Positions 28,248 to 37,886 of a stretch of DNA of 64,000 bases are shown here, in pieces. The first letter of the stretch is position 1, and each line of letters starts with the position of its first letter. The notes below the pieces were generated by a model. The model was not told where the DNA came from, searched no databases, and was given only the letters and a program-made list of their open reading frames with translations. Where the stretch lies: positions 268,318-332,317 of the forward strand of contig NZ_RJUE01000001.1 of the NCBI RefSeq assembly GCF_024343735.1. The letters are read 5' to 3'. The DNA comes from Lacihabitans sp. CCS-44 (GTDB lineage Bacteria; Bacteroidota; Bacteroidia; Cytophagales; Spirosomataceae). The position numbers and the translations under genes were made by a program.

Positions 28248-28359
28248 AATTTCAGTAATTATTTCGTAAAATTAGAACAGTATTTTGAATAGATAAGGAA
28301 GAATGCCATAAATATCCTTTTTTGAACAAGATGCATTCTCTCCTTAAAAGTAATTTTCG

Positions 28360-28367
28360 TATCTTTG
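28360..28367 (+). promoter_or_regulatory. Bacteroidota -7 box TATCTTTG
   Basis: A TAnnTTTG match 40 bp upstream of the ileS start, and the same 8-mer as in the tRNA-Asp promoter. Confidence 0.5.
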
Positions 28368-28406
28368 CACCCAATTTTTTAAACAGTAAAGTACAATTTT
28401 TAGGTG

Positions 28407-31400
28407 ATGAGATATCCAGAGTACAAGGCGGTTAATTATGCTGAAATAGCGGACGAAATATTAGGTTTTTGGAAAGAAAACGAGATTTTCGAAAAATCTA
28501 TTGAAGTTAGAGAAGGGCATCCGGCGTTTAATTTTTACGAGGGGCCACCATCTGCCAACGGCACGCCGGGTATTCACCACGTGATGGCCCGTACCATCAA
28601 GGATATTTTTTGTAGATATAAAACCCTTAGAGGCTTCCAAGTAAAGCGTAAAGGCGGCTGGGATACCCATGGTTTACCCGTAGAATTGCAAGTTGAGAAA
28701 GAACTCGGCATCACCAAAGACGATATTGGCAAGAAAATCTCAGTAGCCGAATACAACCAAAAATGCCGCGAAGCAGTCATGCGTTTTACTGACATTTGGC
28801 AAGATATGACCGACAAAATGGGCTACTGGGTGGACATGGAAGACCCTTACATCACTTATAAAAATGATTATATTGAGTCAGTTTGGCATTTGCTTAAGAA
28901 ACTCTACGACAAAGGTTTATTGTACAAAGGCTATACCATTCAGCCGTATTCGCCAGCTGCTGGCACTGGCTTAAGTTCGCATGAACTGAACCAACCTGGC
29001 TGTTACCGAGATGTCAAAGACACCTCTCTTACAGCACAGTTTAAAGTTATTAAAAACTCAAAATCCGAGTTCCTTTTTGAAGCAGCCAACAATGGTGAAG
29101 TTTATATTTTAGCTTGGACGACCACACCTTGGACTTTGCCCTCTAACTCGGCTCTGACTATTGGCAAAAATATTGAATACGCATTGGTTAAGACTTTTAA
29201 TCCTTACACATTTCTGCCAGTAAATGTAGTTTTGGCAAAAGACTTGATAGGTAAATATTTTTCAGAAAAAGGGAAAGACGGTGATTTTGAAGGATTTGAG
29301 GATTCAGACAAAAAGACTTTTCCGTGGCAAATATTGACCACATTCAAAGGCTCTGAAATTGATGGCGTAGAATATGAGCAGTTGATGCCTTATGTGCAGC
29401 CCAAGAGTTCTGCGTTTAGAGTTATCATTGGTGATTTTGTAACCACTGAAGACGGCACAGGTGTTGTTCATACGGCACCAACTTTCGGTGCAGATGACTT
29501 TAGGGTGGCTCAGCAACATGGAATTCCTGCTATCATGGTATTGGATGAAAGTGGAAAAGAAATGCCTCTGGTGGACAGAAAGGGAAGGTTTGTGGCGGAA
29601 GTAACTGACTTTGCTCTGGAATATGTAAAAGAAGCATACTACACCGAGCTAGAATTAGAAGCAGAAAAAGTAAAACAGAATAGAGATAAATATCTTTCGG
29701 TAGACGAAAGAATAGCAATAAAATTAAAAACCGAAAACAAGGCTTTCAACGTTCAAAAGTTCGATCACCCTTATCCACATTGTTGGAGAACCGACAAACC
29801 GGTACTTTACTATCCGCTTGATTCGTGGTTTATAAGAACAACAGCCGCAAAGGAAAAGTTAGTAGAACTCAACAAAACCATCAATTGGCAACCAGAAAGC
29901 ACCGGAACTGGAAGATTTGGCAATTGGCTGGAAAACTTAGTAGACTGGAATCTTTCTAGATCAAGATATTGGGGAACTCCACTGCCGATTTGGAGAAGTG
30001 AAGATGACGAAGAAGTATGCATAGGCTCAGTTAAAGAACTTTTGGATAGTGTGGAAATGGCCATTTCCTCAGGGAAATTATCTGCGGAGCAGTTGGAGAA
30101 GAATAAGGCGTTTTTGGCAAACCTAGATACTGATAAATTCGACCTCCACCGCCCGTATGTTGACGAAATATATTTGGTCTCCACCTCTGGCAAAGTAATG
30201 GTTCGTGAAGCTGACCTCATTGATGTTTGGTTTGACTCTGGAGCTATGCCTTATGCTCAATGGCATTACCCGTTTGAGCAAAACGACACATTTGGTCAGT
30301 CATACCCTGCAGACTTTATCTCCGAAGGAGTTGACCAAACACGTGGTTGGTTTTTTACACTTCATGCTATTGCAGGCTTGCTGTTTGACTCAGTTGCATT
30401 CAAAAACGTAGTTTCTACAGGCTTGGTTTTGGACAAAAACGGTAATAAAATGTCGAAAAGGTTGGGCAATGCAGTTGACCCATTTGATACCCTAAAAAAA
30501 TACGGTGCTGACCCAACACGTTGGTACATGATCACCAATGCCGAACCTTGGGATAATCTCAAATTCAATGCCGATGGTATTCAGGAAGTACAAAGGAAAT
30601 TTTTTGGCACCTTGACCAACACCTACAATTTCTTTGCACTGTATGCTAATCTGGATAACTACCAAGTTGAACAGTTCGACAGAGTACCAAAAGAAAAACT
30701 TTCAGAACTCGACAGGTGGATTATTTCAAAAGTCTTTACACTAGTTAAAGAGGTGGGCGAAGAATTTGACGCCTACAACCCAACCAAAGCCGGTAGATTG
30801 ATACAAGATTTTGTATGTGATGACTTATCAAACTGGTACGTAAGACTCAATAGACGACGTTTTTGGCAGGGTGAAATGACCGAAGACAAGCGTGCAGCTT
30901 ACCAAACCTTACAGCACTGTTTGGCCGCAGTAGCACAGTTAATGTCGCCGATAGCACCATTTTATGGCGATTGGCTTTACAAAAACCTTACAGACCAAGT
31001 TAGAGAAGAATCTATTGAGAAAAACACACCATTTAAACACCAATCGGTGCATTTTACTGAATGGCATACTTATGACGAATTTTGGGTAGATGCAGAACTT
31101 GAAGAAGCCATGACTTTGGCTCAAAATATATGCTCTATGGTACATGCTTTGAGAAAGAAAAGTAGCTTAAAGGTTCGCCAGCCATTGCAAAAAATACTTA
31201 TTCCAGCCACTTCTGCAAAAGTTAAGGCTCAAATAGAACATATTACTTCAATCATTCTTTCCGAGGTAAATGTAAAGAGTGTGGAGTTTTTGGATGATGA
31301 AAGTGGCATATTAAAGAAAAAAGTAAAGGCCAATTTCAAAGCCCTTGGACCAAAGTTTGGCAAAGACATGAAGGCAGTGGCGGACACCATTCAAAACATG

Positions 31401-31829
31401 AACGCTGAGGAACTTAAATCACTTGAAAAAACTGGCAGCATAAACCTCAACGGATTCGAACTTGCATTGAGCGATGTAGAAATTCTCACGGAAGACATCC
31501 CAGGCTGGTTGGTTGCGGTAGAAGGCGGTATAACGGTAGCTTTGGACATCAACCTCAGTGAAGAGCTCAAGCAAGAAGGCATTGCTAGAGATTTTGTCAA
31601 CAGAATCCAAAACCTTAGAAAAGAAAGCGGTTTTGAGGTAACTGATAAAATAGCAATTCAATTAGAAAACACCAATGAGGAAGTATCGAAAGCAGTGAAT
31701 AATTTCAAATCCTATATTTCTACAGAAGTGCAAGCCTTAGAATTAGAAATAACAGACCTTGTTTCAGATGCGGTGGAGGTAGAAATGGACGAAATAAAAC
31801 TAAAAGTAAAAATAGTTGTAAAAAAGTAA
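28407..31829 (+). CDS. ileS: Isoleucyl-tRNA synthetase
   Basis: A class I aminoacyl-tRNA synthetase of about 1140 residues, which charges tRNA-Ile with isoleucine and edits valine. The HIGH motif is PSANGTPGIHH (near residue 49), the editing domain occupies roughly 200-450 (AWTTTPWTLPSNSAL, FGADDFRVAQQHG), and the KMSKR motif is GNKMSKRLGNAVDP. The C-terminal anticodon-binding region ends without a zinc-binding tail, as in the long eukaryote-like IleRS group common in Bacteroidota. GTG at 28404 directly precedes ATG at 28407; I choose the ATG. Confidence 0.98.
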   Translation: MRYPEYKAVNYAEIADEILGFWKENEIFEKSIEVREGHPAFNFYEGPPSANGTPGIHHVMARTIKDIFCRYKTLRGFQVKRKGGWDTHGLPVELQVEKELGITKDDIGKKISVAEYNQKCREAVMRFTDIWQDMTDKMGYWVDMEDPYITYKNDYIESVWHLLKKLYDKGLLYKGYTIQPYSPAAGTGLSSHELNQPGCYRDVKDTSLTAQFKVIKNSKSEFLFEAANNGEVYILAWTTTPWTLPSNSALTIGKNIEYALVKTFNPYTFLPVNVVLAKDLIGKYFSEKGKDGDFEGFEDSDKKTFPWQILTTFKGSEIDGVEYEQLMPYVQPKSSAFRVIIGDFVTTEDGTGVVHTAPTFGADDFRVAQQHGIPAIMVLDESGKEMPLVDRKGRFVAEVTDFALEYVKEAYYTELELEAEKVKQNRDKYLSVDERIAIKLKTENKAFNVQKFDHPYPHCWRTDKPVLYYPLDSWFIRTTAAKEKLVELNKTINWQPESTGTGRFGNWLENLVDWNLSRSRYWGTPLPIWRSEDDEEVCIGSVKELLDSVEMAISSGKLSAEQLEKNKAFLANLDTDKFDLHRPYVDEIYLVSTSGKVMVREADLIDVWFDSGAMPYAQWHYPFEQNDTFGQSYPADFISEGVDQTRGWFFTLHAIAGLLFDSVAFKNVVSTGLVLDKNGNKMSKRLGNAVDPFDTLKKYGADPTRWYMITNAEPWDNLKFNADGIQEVQRKFFGTLTNTYNFFALYANLDNYQVEQFDRVPKEKLSELDRWIISKVFTLVKEVGEEFDAYNPTKAGRLIQDFVCDDLSNWYVRLNRRRFWQGEMTEDKRAAYQTLQHCLAAVAQLMSPIAPFYGDWLYKNLTDQVREESIEKNTPFKHQSVHFTEWHTYDEFWVDAELEEAMTLAQNICSMVHALRKKSSLKVRQPLQKILIPATSAKVKAQIEHITSIILSEVNVKSVEFLDDESGILKKKVKANFKALGPKFGKDMKAVADTIQNMNAEELKSLEKTGSINLNGFELALSDVEILTEDIPGWLVAVEGGITVALDINLSEELKQEGIARDFVNRIQNLRKESGFEVTDKIAIQLENTNEEVSKAVNNFKSYISTEVQALELEITDLVSDAVEVEMDEIKLKVKIVVKK

Positions 31830-31835
31830 AAACCT

Positions 31836-31926
31836 AAGGGCTTAATTTTAAATAGCTTAGAAAATACTTTAGAAAAATACATAATTTTTTTTCGTAAAGA
31901 GTATTGACAATAAAAATTAAGCCCTT
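31836..31926. repeat. 14-bp inverted repeat between ileS and tRNA-Asp
   Basis: AAGGGCTTAATTTT (31836-31849) and AAAATTAAGCCCTT (31913-31926) are exact inverse complements 63 bp apart. The left arm starts 6 bp after the ileS stop and the right arm fills the spacer of the tRNA promoter. Confidence 0.75.
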
Positions 31927-31933
31927 ATCTTTG
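31904..31933 (+). promoter_or_regulatory. Promoter of tRNA-Asp (TTG-N19-TATCTTTG)
   Basis: TTG at 31904-31906 (inside TTGACA) and TATCTTTG at 31926-31933 are separated by exactly 19 bp, the consensus for the Bacteroidota primary sigma factor. Transcription would start near 31940, about 20 nt before the mature tRNA. Confidence 0.8.
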
Positions 31934-31958
31934 CACCACGTTTAAGAGAAACGCAAAC

Positions 31959-32032
31959 GGTTTGGTAGTTCAGCTGGTTAGAATACCTGCCTGTCACGCA
32001 GGGGGTCGCGGGTTCGAGTCCCGTCCAGACCG
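31959..32032 (+). tRNA. tRNA-Asp (GTC)
   Basis: A 74-nt cloverleaf. Acceptor arms GGTTTGG and CCAGACC pair with one G-U wobble, discriminator G. The D-arm has AGTTCAGCTGGTTAGAAT, the anticodon stem CCTGC/GCAGG encloses CTGTCAC with anticodon GTC (31993-31995), and the T-arm is CGGGTTCGAGTCCCG. CCA is not encoded. Confidence 0.97.
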
Positions 32033-32046
32033 CAAAATGAAAACAC

Positions 32047-32083
32047 AAAAGCCTTATAGTCAACAGATTGTAGGGCTTTTTTT
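32047..32083 (+). terminator. Rho-independent terminator after tRNA-Asp
   Basis: AAAAGCCTTA (32047-32056) pairs with TAGGGCTTTT (32071-32080), with one wobble and a 14-nt loop, followed by further Ts. It starts 15 bp after the tRNA. Confidence 0.85.
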
Positions 32084-32779
32084 ATGCTTTGGTGTAAAAT
32101 AGGGTGTAACAAATCGCTTTTTCTATCCTTTTTTCTTGACTTTGGGTAGAGATGAATCTTTAGAAAGAAACCCATCTTTGACAAAACATAAAAATCAAAA
32201 ATTTTGAAACACCGGCTTAGGCTCTTTCTGCTTCATTATTACTGCTTTCAAAATCTTGAATTAACTGAAATATTAAAATTTTCAAATCAACTTTTGCAAG
32301 TCTTACCTATATACAGACCCTTGAGATTTTCATAAAACTTTTCTGAGCGATTAAAAATGATTCCCCTAATATTTTTCTTTTTTAAATACTGTATCCGCAA
32401 TCAGTAATTAAAACAAATCTGCAATCTTCAATTATGCCGTTTTGTTCTAATTGAAACTAGAAAAAAATCCTTATTTTCCAATTTTATATACCAAATTCAA
32501 TTAATAGCAAATTAAAAATTTGATCCCATAATAGACATTCCAGATATTTTTCAAAAAAAATATCTGCAACAATTCCAATATGATACCGCTTAAAAACTAA
32601 ACAATCAAGCAACAAGTTAAAAACACCATAAATTGCACATTTTTAGTAAAATGTATTAATTATTCAATTTTTCTGGCACTGTTTTTATACTTAATATCCA
32701 ACAAGAGCTACCTATATTTTTGCTATTATCCACCAAAAAATAATATTGATTTATTGGAATAATTAAACAATACAAATAA
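32084..32779. other. Long AT-rich non-coding region upstream of hybrid kinase
   Basis: Nearly 700 bp with no credible coding frame on either strand. A TAnnTTTG box (TATTTTTG, 32715-32722) lies 58 bp before the kinase start and is the probable promoter. I see no integrase, insertion sequence or direct copy of the tRNA 3' end, so an integration scar next to the tRNA is not supported. Confidence 0.55.
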
Positions 32780-35700
32780 ATGAAAGTCTTTATTTCTTTC
32801 CTTTTTACTTTCTTGATATTTCCGTTTCAAAGTAATAGTCAAAGTGACTACCTTAAATTTCAAAATTTTGATGTAAAAAAAGGCTTATCACATAGTTTCG
32901 TGAAATGCATGTTACAAGACCGACTTGGTTTTATCTGGCTAGGTACAAGAAACGGACTCAATAGATATGACGGGTATAACTTTGAGGTTTTCAAAAACAA
33001 CAATCAAGACACCAATAGCCTAAGCAATAATCAAATCAACGACATTTTTGAAAGCAAGACAGGGGATTTATGGATTGCTACATTTGGAGGCGGACTCAAT
33101 AAATATGATCGAAAAAAGAATACATTTATAACCTTCAAAAACAATATAAAAGATAAGAATTCTATTTCTAATAACTTCCTAAATACAGTTTGGGAGGATC
33201 ATGAGGGAAACATTTGGATAGGTTCTGATGGTAACGGAATTGATTTATACAACCCTAAAAAGAATAAATTTTCACATTATAGCACACATAACATTAAGAA
33301 CTCAAAAGATGATTATATAGAAACCATTTTTCAAGATAGCAAAAGGAATATTTGGGTTGGTACTGGTCACAATGGCCTATTTAGGTTTGATTTCAAAACA
33401 ATGACTTTTATTCCCTTTGATTTAAGTAAATACATTGATCTTCAAACGAAAGATATCGGGATTAAATCAATATTTGAAGATAGTCGAGGTCAGCTGTGGA
33501 TTGGCACCAATGGACATGGCCTAATGGTATATCAAGATAAGACAAACAACCTTAAACACTATCAGTATAAGTTCCATAACTCCGCTGGATTGAGTGCCAA
33601 TGTTATTTATGCCATAGATGAGGATAGGCAAGGCAATATTTGGATAGGTACTGAGAATGGAGGTCTTTCAATTTTCAACCCACAAAAACAATCCTTTAGA
33701 ACTTTTATCCATGACGAATTAGATGAGTATAGTCTAAGTAATAATTCGGTCTATTCTATTTTGAGAGATAAAAAAAATAACATGTGGATTGGCACTTTTA
33801 ACGAAGGCTTTGATCAAGTAAATATAGATGCTGATAATTTTGTTCATTACAGAAGAAAATCTAATACTAATAGTCTAAATAGCAACAAAATACTTACTAT
33901 TTATGAAGATAAAAACGAAGTAGTTTGGATTGGAACAGATGGTGGTGGACTTAATCAATTCAATCCTAAAAATGGCGTTTTTAAACAATTTTTAAACAAA
34001 CCTGGAAACGCTTCAACTATAACCGGCAACCATGTACTCAGTGTTTGTGAAATGAAAAATGGTGAGTTTTGGGTAGGGACTTGGGGGGCAGGTATAACCG
34101 TCTTCAATTCAAATCGGAAAGTCGTGAGACACTTCAAGCATAATTCTACATTAAATACTAGCTTGAGCAGTAACAATATTTGGAAAATTTTCCAAGATTC
34201 TGATAACAATATTTGGATAGGAACTTATGGAGGCGGTCTAAATCTTTACAATCCCAAAGACCATAGCTTTATAAGATATCCCTATGGCCTGAATTCGTTA
34301 AAAGGAACCAACAATAGCAAAATACTATCTATCTATGAAGACCATTCGGGGTTTCTTTGGATAGGAACTGACGGAAGCGGATTAAACAAAATGAACAAAA
34401 AAAATAAGTCATTTGAGTATTTCCTAAACATTGAAGGTAAAAATAGTATTTGCGATAATACTGTTGGGACAGTGAAAGAAGACAAAGATGGCAATTTGTG
34501 GATTGCGACAAAAAAAGGTTTAGATTATCTTGACACTAAAAATATAAAATTTACACATTTCACCGAAGCAAATGGTCTTGTTGGAGACATTGTCCATGGG
34601 ATTTTGGAAGATAAAAAAGGAGATTTGTGGATAAGTACCAATAAAGGTATTTCAAATTATAATAGGCTATCAAAGTCATTTCGGAATTATTCAGAAGCAG
34701 ATGGCCTTCAGTTTGGCGAATTTAAAGAACTCGCATCATGTGTAACCAAATCAGGAAGAATATATTTTGGTGGCAACAACGGCATTAATGCATTTTGGCC
34801 TGATCAGATCAAATCGGTTCAGTTTGAACCGCCAGTGTACATAACTGGATTCCAGATATTCAATAAAAAAATCTGTGTTGCAAAAAACGATAAAGATACT
34901 TCGCCACTGAAAGAGAATATATTACTGACAAATGAAATTGTTTTGTCTTACAAAAACTCTGTATTTTCATTCGACTTTGCCTCTTTAAATTATGTTTCTG
35001 ACAAAAAGAAGAAGTATAAATATCGAATGGATGGATTTGAGAAAGAATGGCAAGAAGTAGACGACACTCATACCGCAACCTACACTAATCTAGACCCAGG
35101 AACCTATACTTTTGAAGTAAAGGGATTAAAAAATGATGGTAATTGGTCGGACAGAATAAAAAAAATTAAAATCAAAATCACCCCTCCATTTTGGAAAACA
35201 TGGTGGTTTGGAATATTATCAATTCTAGCGATTTCGGGCATTTTGATTACCTTTCACTTAAGACGAACAAAAGCTATTAGAGCCAGAAAGGGGGTCCTAG
35301 AAAAGTTGGTTATTGATAGAACAAAAGAACTGGAAATATCTTCGATTCAAGAAAGAAATGCCCGTGTTGAAGCAGAAAAGGCTATGGAAGAAGCCAAACA
35401 TGCCAACAAAGCCAAAAGTATTTTTTTGGCGACTATGAGCCATGAAATACGAACACCTATGAATGGTGTAATAGGAATGAACAACCTTTTAACCCAAACC
35501 AAACTCGACGACGACCAGAAAAGCTATGTGGAGTCTATCGGTATTTCAGCTGAAAATTTACTGACGGTGATTAATGACATCCTTGATTTCTCCAAGATTG
35601 AATCAGAAAAACTTGAGTTAGAAGAGCATGATTTCGACCTTCATAACTGTATAGAAGAAGTACTTGATGTTTTTGCAAATAAGGCAGTGGAGAAAGGAAT

Positions 35701-36958
35701 AGACCTTATATATCAAATAGATGAGAAAGTTCCTGCCCATATAATCGGTGACCCCGTAAGGCTTCGGCAAATACTCCTAAATCTTATTAGCAATGCTCTA
35801 AAGTTTACCGAAGAAGGTGAAGTATTTGTAAATGTAAAAACCGTAGAAGCAGATGACTCTAAACAATTAAAGCTGTTATTTGAGGTGAAAGATACGGGTA
35901 TTGGTATACCAAAAGATAAACAAGAGAAATTATTTCAAGCATTTTCGCAAGTTGACTCCTCAATTACCAGAAAGTACGGCGGTACCGGACTAGGCTTGAT
36001 AATTAGTAAGAAATTGACGGAAATGATGGGAGGTGAAATTGGAATCAAAACCGAGATGGGAGTAGGAAGCACTTTCTTTTTCTCCATACTTACAGAAGCA
36101 GGTATAGAATCTGTATCAAAATACCTAACGCTTTCACCAGGCATAATTGAAGGAAAACAAATCTTAGTCGTAGATGATAATAAAACCAATAGGCAGATAT
36201 TAGAAACTCAATTAAAGATCTGGAAGTTTGAACCCACTATGGCCACTTCAGGCAGAGAGGCTTTGGAATTGATGAATGAAAACAGACACTTTGATATGGT
36301 GTTGACGGATTTACAGATGCCAGAAATGGATGGAATAACACTTTCCTCAGAAATAAGAAAACTGAATTCTAAAATTCCAATCATACTTCTGAGTTCATTT
36401 GGGAATGTATCCCACAAAGAGCATGGCAATATAATTTCGGCAAGCCTTACCAAGCCTGTTAAGCAACATCAATTGTACAAAGAAATTCTTGGACAATTCA
36501 AATCGCCCTTGGCTCTCAATATAGGGCAAGAGAATGTAGAAGAAAAGAGCACTTTTGACATTAACTTCGCTCAAGAGTATCCAGCAAGTATTTTAATTGC
36601 CGAAGATAACTTGATTAATCAAATGGTTATTCAGAAAATATTAAAACTACTAGGTTTTCAACCAACAATAGCTTCGAATGGGCTTATTGCTGTCCAGAAG
36701 TTTCAGGAAAATATTTACGATATCATATTGATGGATGTTCAAATGCCAGAATTGGATGGCATAGAGGCTACCAAACAAATTAGAGAGTTACAAGGGAGAC
36801 AGCCAATTATAATAGCTATGACTGCAAATGCAATGCAGGGAGATAGAGAGGAATGTTTGAATGCAGGCATGGATGATTATATCAGTAAACCAATAGTAAT
36901 GGATGAATTGTATAAAAAACTTAAAATCTGGGCTGGAAGTAAGGAAGAAATTTTTTGA
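32780..36958 (+). CDS. Hybrid two-component sensor with periplasmic propeller and two receiver domains
   Basis: 1392 residues. A signal peptide covers about 1-21. Residues 25-690 hold many Reg_prop propeller blades with the recurring pattern IWIGTxxGGLNxYN, then a Y_Y_Y domain (YKYRMDGFEKEWQEVDDTHTATYTNLDPGTY) and one membrane helix near 800-820 (WWFGILSILAISGILITFHL). The cytoplasmic part has a HisKA domain with H888 in MSHEIRTPMNGVIGM, an ATPase domain (NLISNALKFT, GIGIP, GGTGLGL), and two receiver domains with D1177 (VLTDLQMPEMDG) and D1319 (ILMDVQMPELDG). Unlike classical HTCS regulators it has no AraC-type DNA-binding domain, so a separate regulator must relay the signal. Its position suggests it senses xylan fragments in the periplasm and controls the genes from 37887. 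Confidence 0.93.
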   Translation: MKVFISFLFTFLIFPFQSNSQSDYLKFQNFDVKKGLSHSFVKCMLQDRLGFIWLGTRNGLNRYDGYNFEVFKNNNQDTNSLSNNQINDIFESKTGDLWIATFGGGLNKYDRKKNTFITFKNNIKDKNSISNNFLNTVWEDHEGNIWIGSDGNGIDLYNPKKNKFSHYSTHNIKNSKDDYIETIFQDSKRNIWVGTGHNGLFRFDFKTMTFIPFDLSKYIDLQTKDIGIKSIFEDSRGQLWIGTNGHGLMVYQDKTNNLKHYQYKFHNSAGLSANVIYAIDEDRQGNIWIGTENGGLSIFNPQKQSFRTFIHDELDEYSLSNNSVYSILRDKKNNMWIGTFNEGFDQVNIDADNFVHYRRKSNTNSLNSNKILTIYEDKNEVVWIGTDGGGLNQFNPKNGVFKQFLNKPGNASTITGNHVLSVCEMKNGEFWVGTWGAGITVFNSNRKVVRHFKHNSTLNTSLSSNNIWKIFQDSDNNIWIGTYGGGLNLYNPKDHSFIRYPYGLNSLKGTNNSKILSIYEDHSGFLWIGTDGSGLNKMNKKNKSFEYFLNIEGKNSICDNTVGTVKEDKDGNLWIATKKGLDYLDTKNIKFTHFTEANGLVGDIVHGILEDKKGDLWISTNKGISNYNRLSKSFRNYSEADGLQFGEFKELASCVTKSGRIYFGGNNGINAFWPDQIKSVQFEPPVYITGFQIFNKKICVAKNDKDTSPLKENILLTNEIVLSYKNSVFSFDFASLNYVSDKKKKYKYRMDGFEKEWQEVDDTHTATYTNLDPGTYTFEVKGLKNDGNWSDRIKKIKIKITPPFWKTWWFGILSILAISGILITFHLRRTKAIRARKGVLEKLVIDRTKELEISSIQERNARVEAEKAMEEAKHANKAKSIFLATMSHEIRTPMNGVIGMNNLLTQTKLDDDQKSYVESIGISAENLLTVINDILDFSKIESEKLELEEHDFDLHNCIEEVLDVFANKAVEKGIDLIYQIDEKVPAHIIGDPVRLRQILLNLISNALKFTEEGEVFVNVKTVEADDSKQLKLLFEVKDTGIGIPKDKQEKLFQAFSQVDSSITRKYGGTGLGLIISKKLTEMMGGEIGIKTEMGVGSTFFFSILTEAGIESVSKYLTLSPGIIEGKQILVVDDNKTNRQILETQLKIWKFEPTMATSGREALELMNENRHFDMVLTDLQMPEMDGITLSSEIRKLNSKIPIILLSSFGNVSHKEHGNIISASLTKPVKQHQLYKEILGQFKSPLALNIGQENVEEKSTFDINFAQEYPASILIAEDNLINQMVIQKILKLLGFQPTIASNGLIAVQKFQENIYDIILMDVQMPELDGIEATKQIRELQGRQPIIIAMTANAMQGDREECLNAGMDDYISKPIVMDELYKKLKIWAGSKEEIF

Positions 36959-37886
36959 GTATTTATTTAAGGAAAATACGATTTCACAAATAAGAAAGCG
37001 AAAGTTTAACAGCCACTTTTTTCTTTCATTATAAAGCTATTCTAAACTTAGCTTTAATTTATGCCTTACTTAAGTAGCTATATGAGGAGTCATTAGTAAA
37101 AAAAGGTCAAAAATTTAGTGACGCATCAAAGGTTATGTCTTTTTTATAAGAAGCCATAAGTAATCGGCCTAGAGATTTCGGGATTAATTACTTTTTTTAA
37201 GATTATATAGCTTTTTGAGCGATTAGACCATCTTTGTTGTGATTACAAAACCATACAAGTAAACACATCAAGATAAAAAAACGACATTTATCCTATCATC
37301 AATTTTATGATTGAAATTTTGAAGGTTCTGTTTGAAATATCCCAAAATAAAATCAGAAGTTAGCCAATTCTTTTGATAAAAAAAGACCATTTTTATTTGA
37401 TTGTCGTTTGTCATTTTGTAAATGATGAAATTAAAAGCCCATGTATGGATATCTACAATCTAAAACTTCTTTATTTTAAACAATTAAAATACGAAATAGA
37501 AAACGAATTTAACAAAACCATAGGTACCACATAACGAGTAAATAAGTAGTTCTTTTAAAAAATTATAGTCTGAATTTAATCGTTCTTTTCAGAGTTTACG
37601 CCCCACATAAAATATTTAGCATAGACAAAAAAACTAAGGCATTTTGTATTAACAAGACTTCATCAAACTACATTAATTCTTACAAAAAAACATACAAACT
37701 GTAGCTAATGCACTTATTTTTAATTTACTACAAAACTTCACAAAAAAATAGATATAATTAGCTTAAAATAAATTTAATAATAATTTTACTAAAAAATATG
37801 ATTATTTAAACATTAAGTGTTAATTTGACGTTTATTTGTTCCGTTTAAGAATCTTAACCTATTTATCAATATTAAAATATCAAAAA
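36959..37886. other. Long AT-rich non-coding region between sensor and xylan genes
   Basis: About 930 bp without a convincing gene. A weak hairpin AAAGCTA / TAGCTTT (37033-37039 and 37049-37055) could end the sensor transcript. The last 200 bp are extremely AT-rich and should hold the xylanase promoter, although no exact TAnnTTTG box is present. A small RNA cannot be excluded. Confidence 0.55.

Noticed and set aside
31978..32184. Minus-strand frame containing GLDGTRTRDPLRDRQ
   Set aside because: This is the well-known antisense translation of the tRNA-Asp gene; no independent coding signal.
32033..32779. Possible integration scar or integrase remnant next to tRNA-Asp
   Set aside because: No repeat of the tRNA 3' end and no recognisable integrase segment were found in the following 700 bp.
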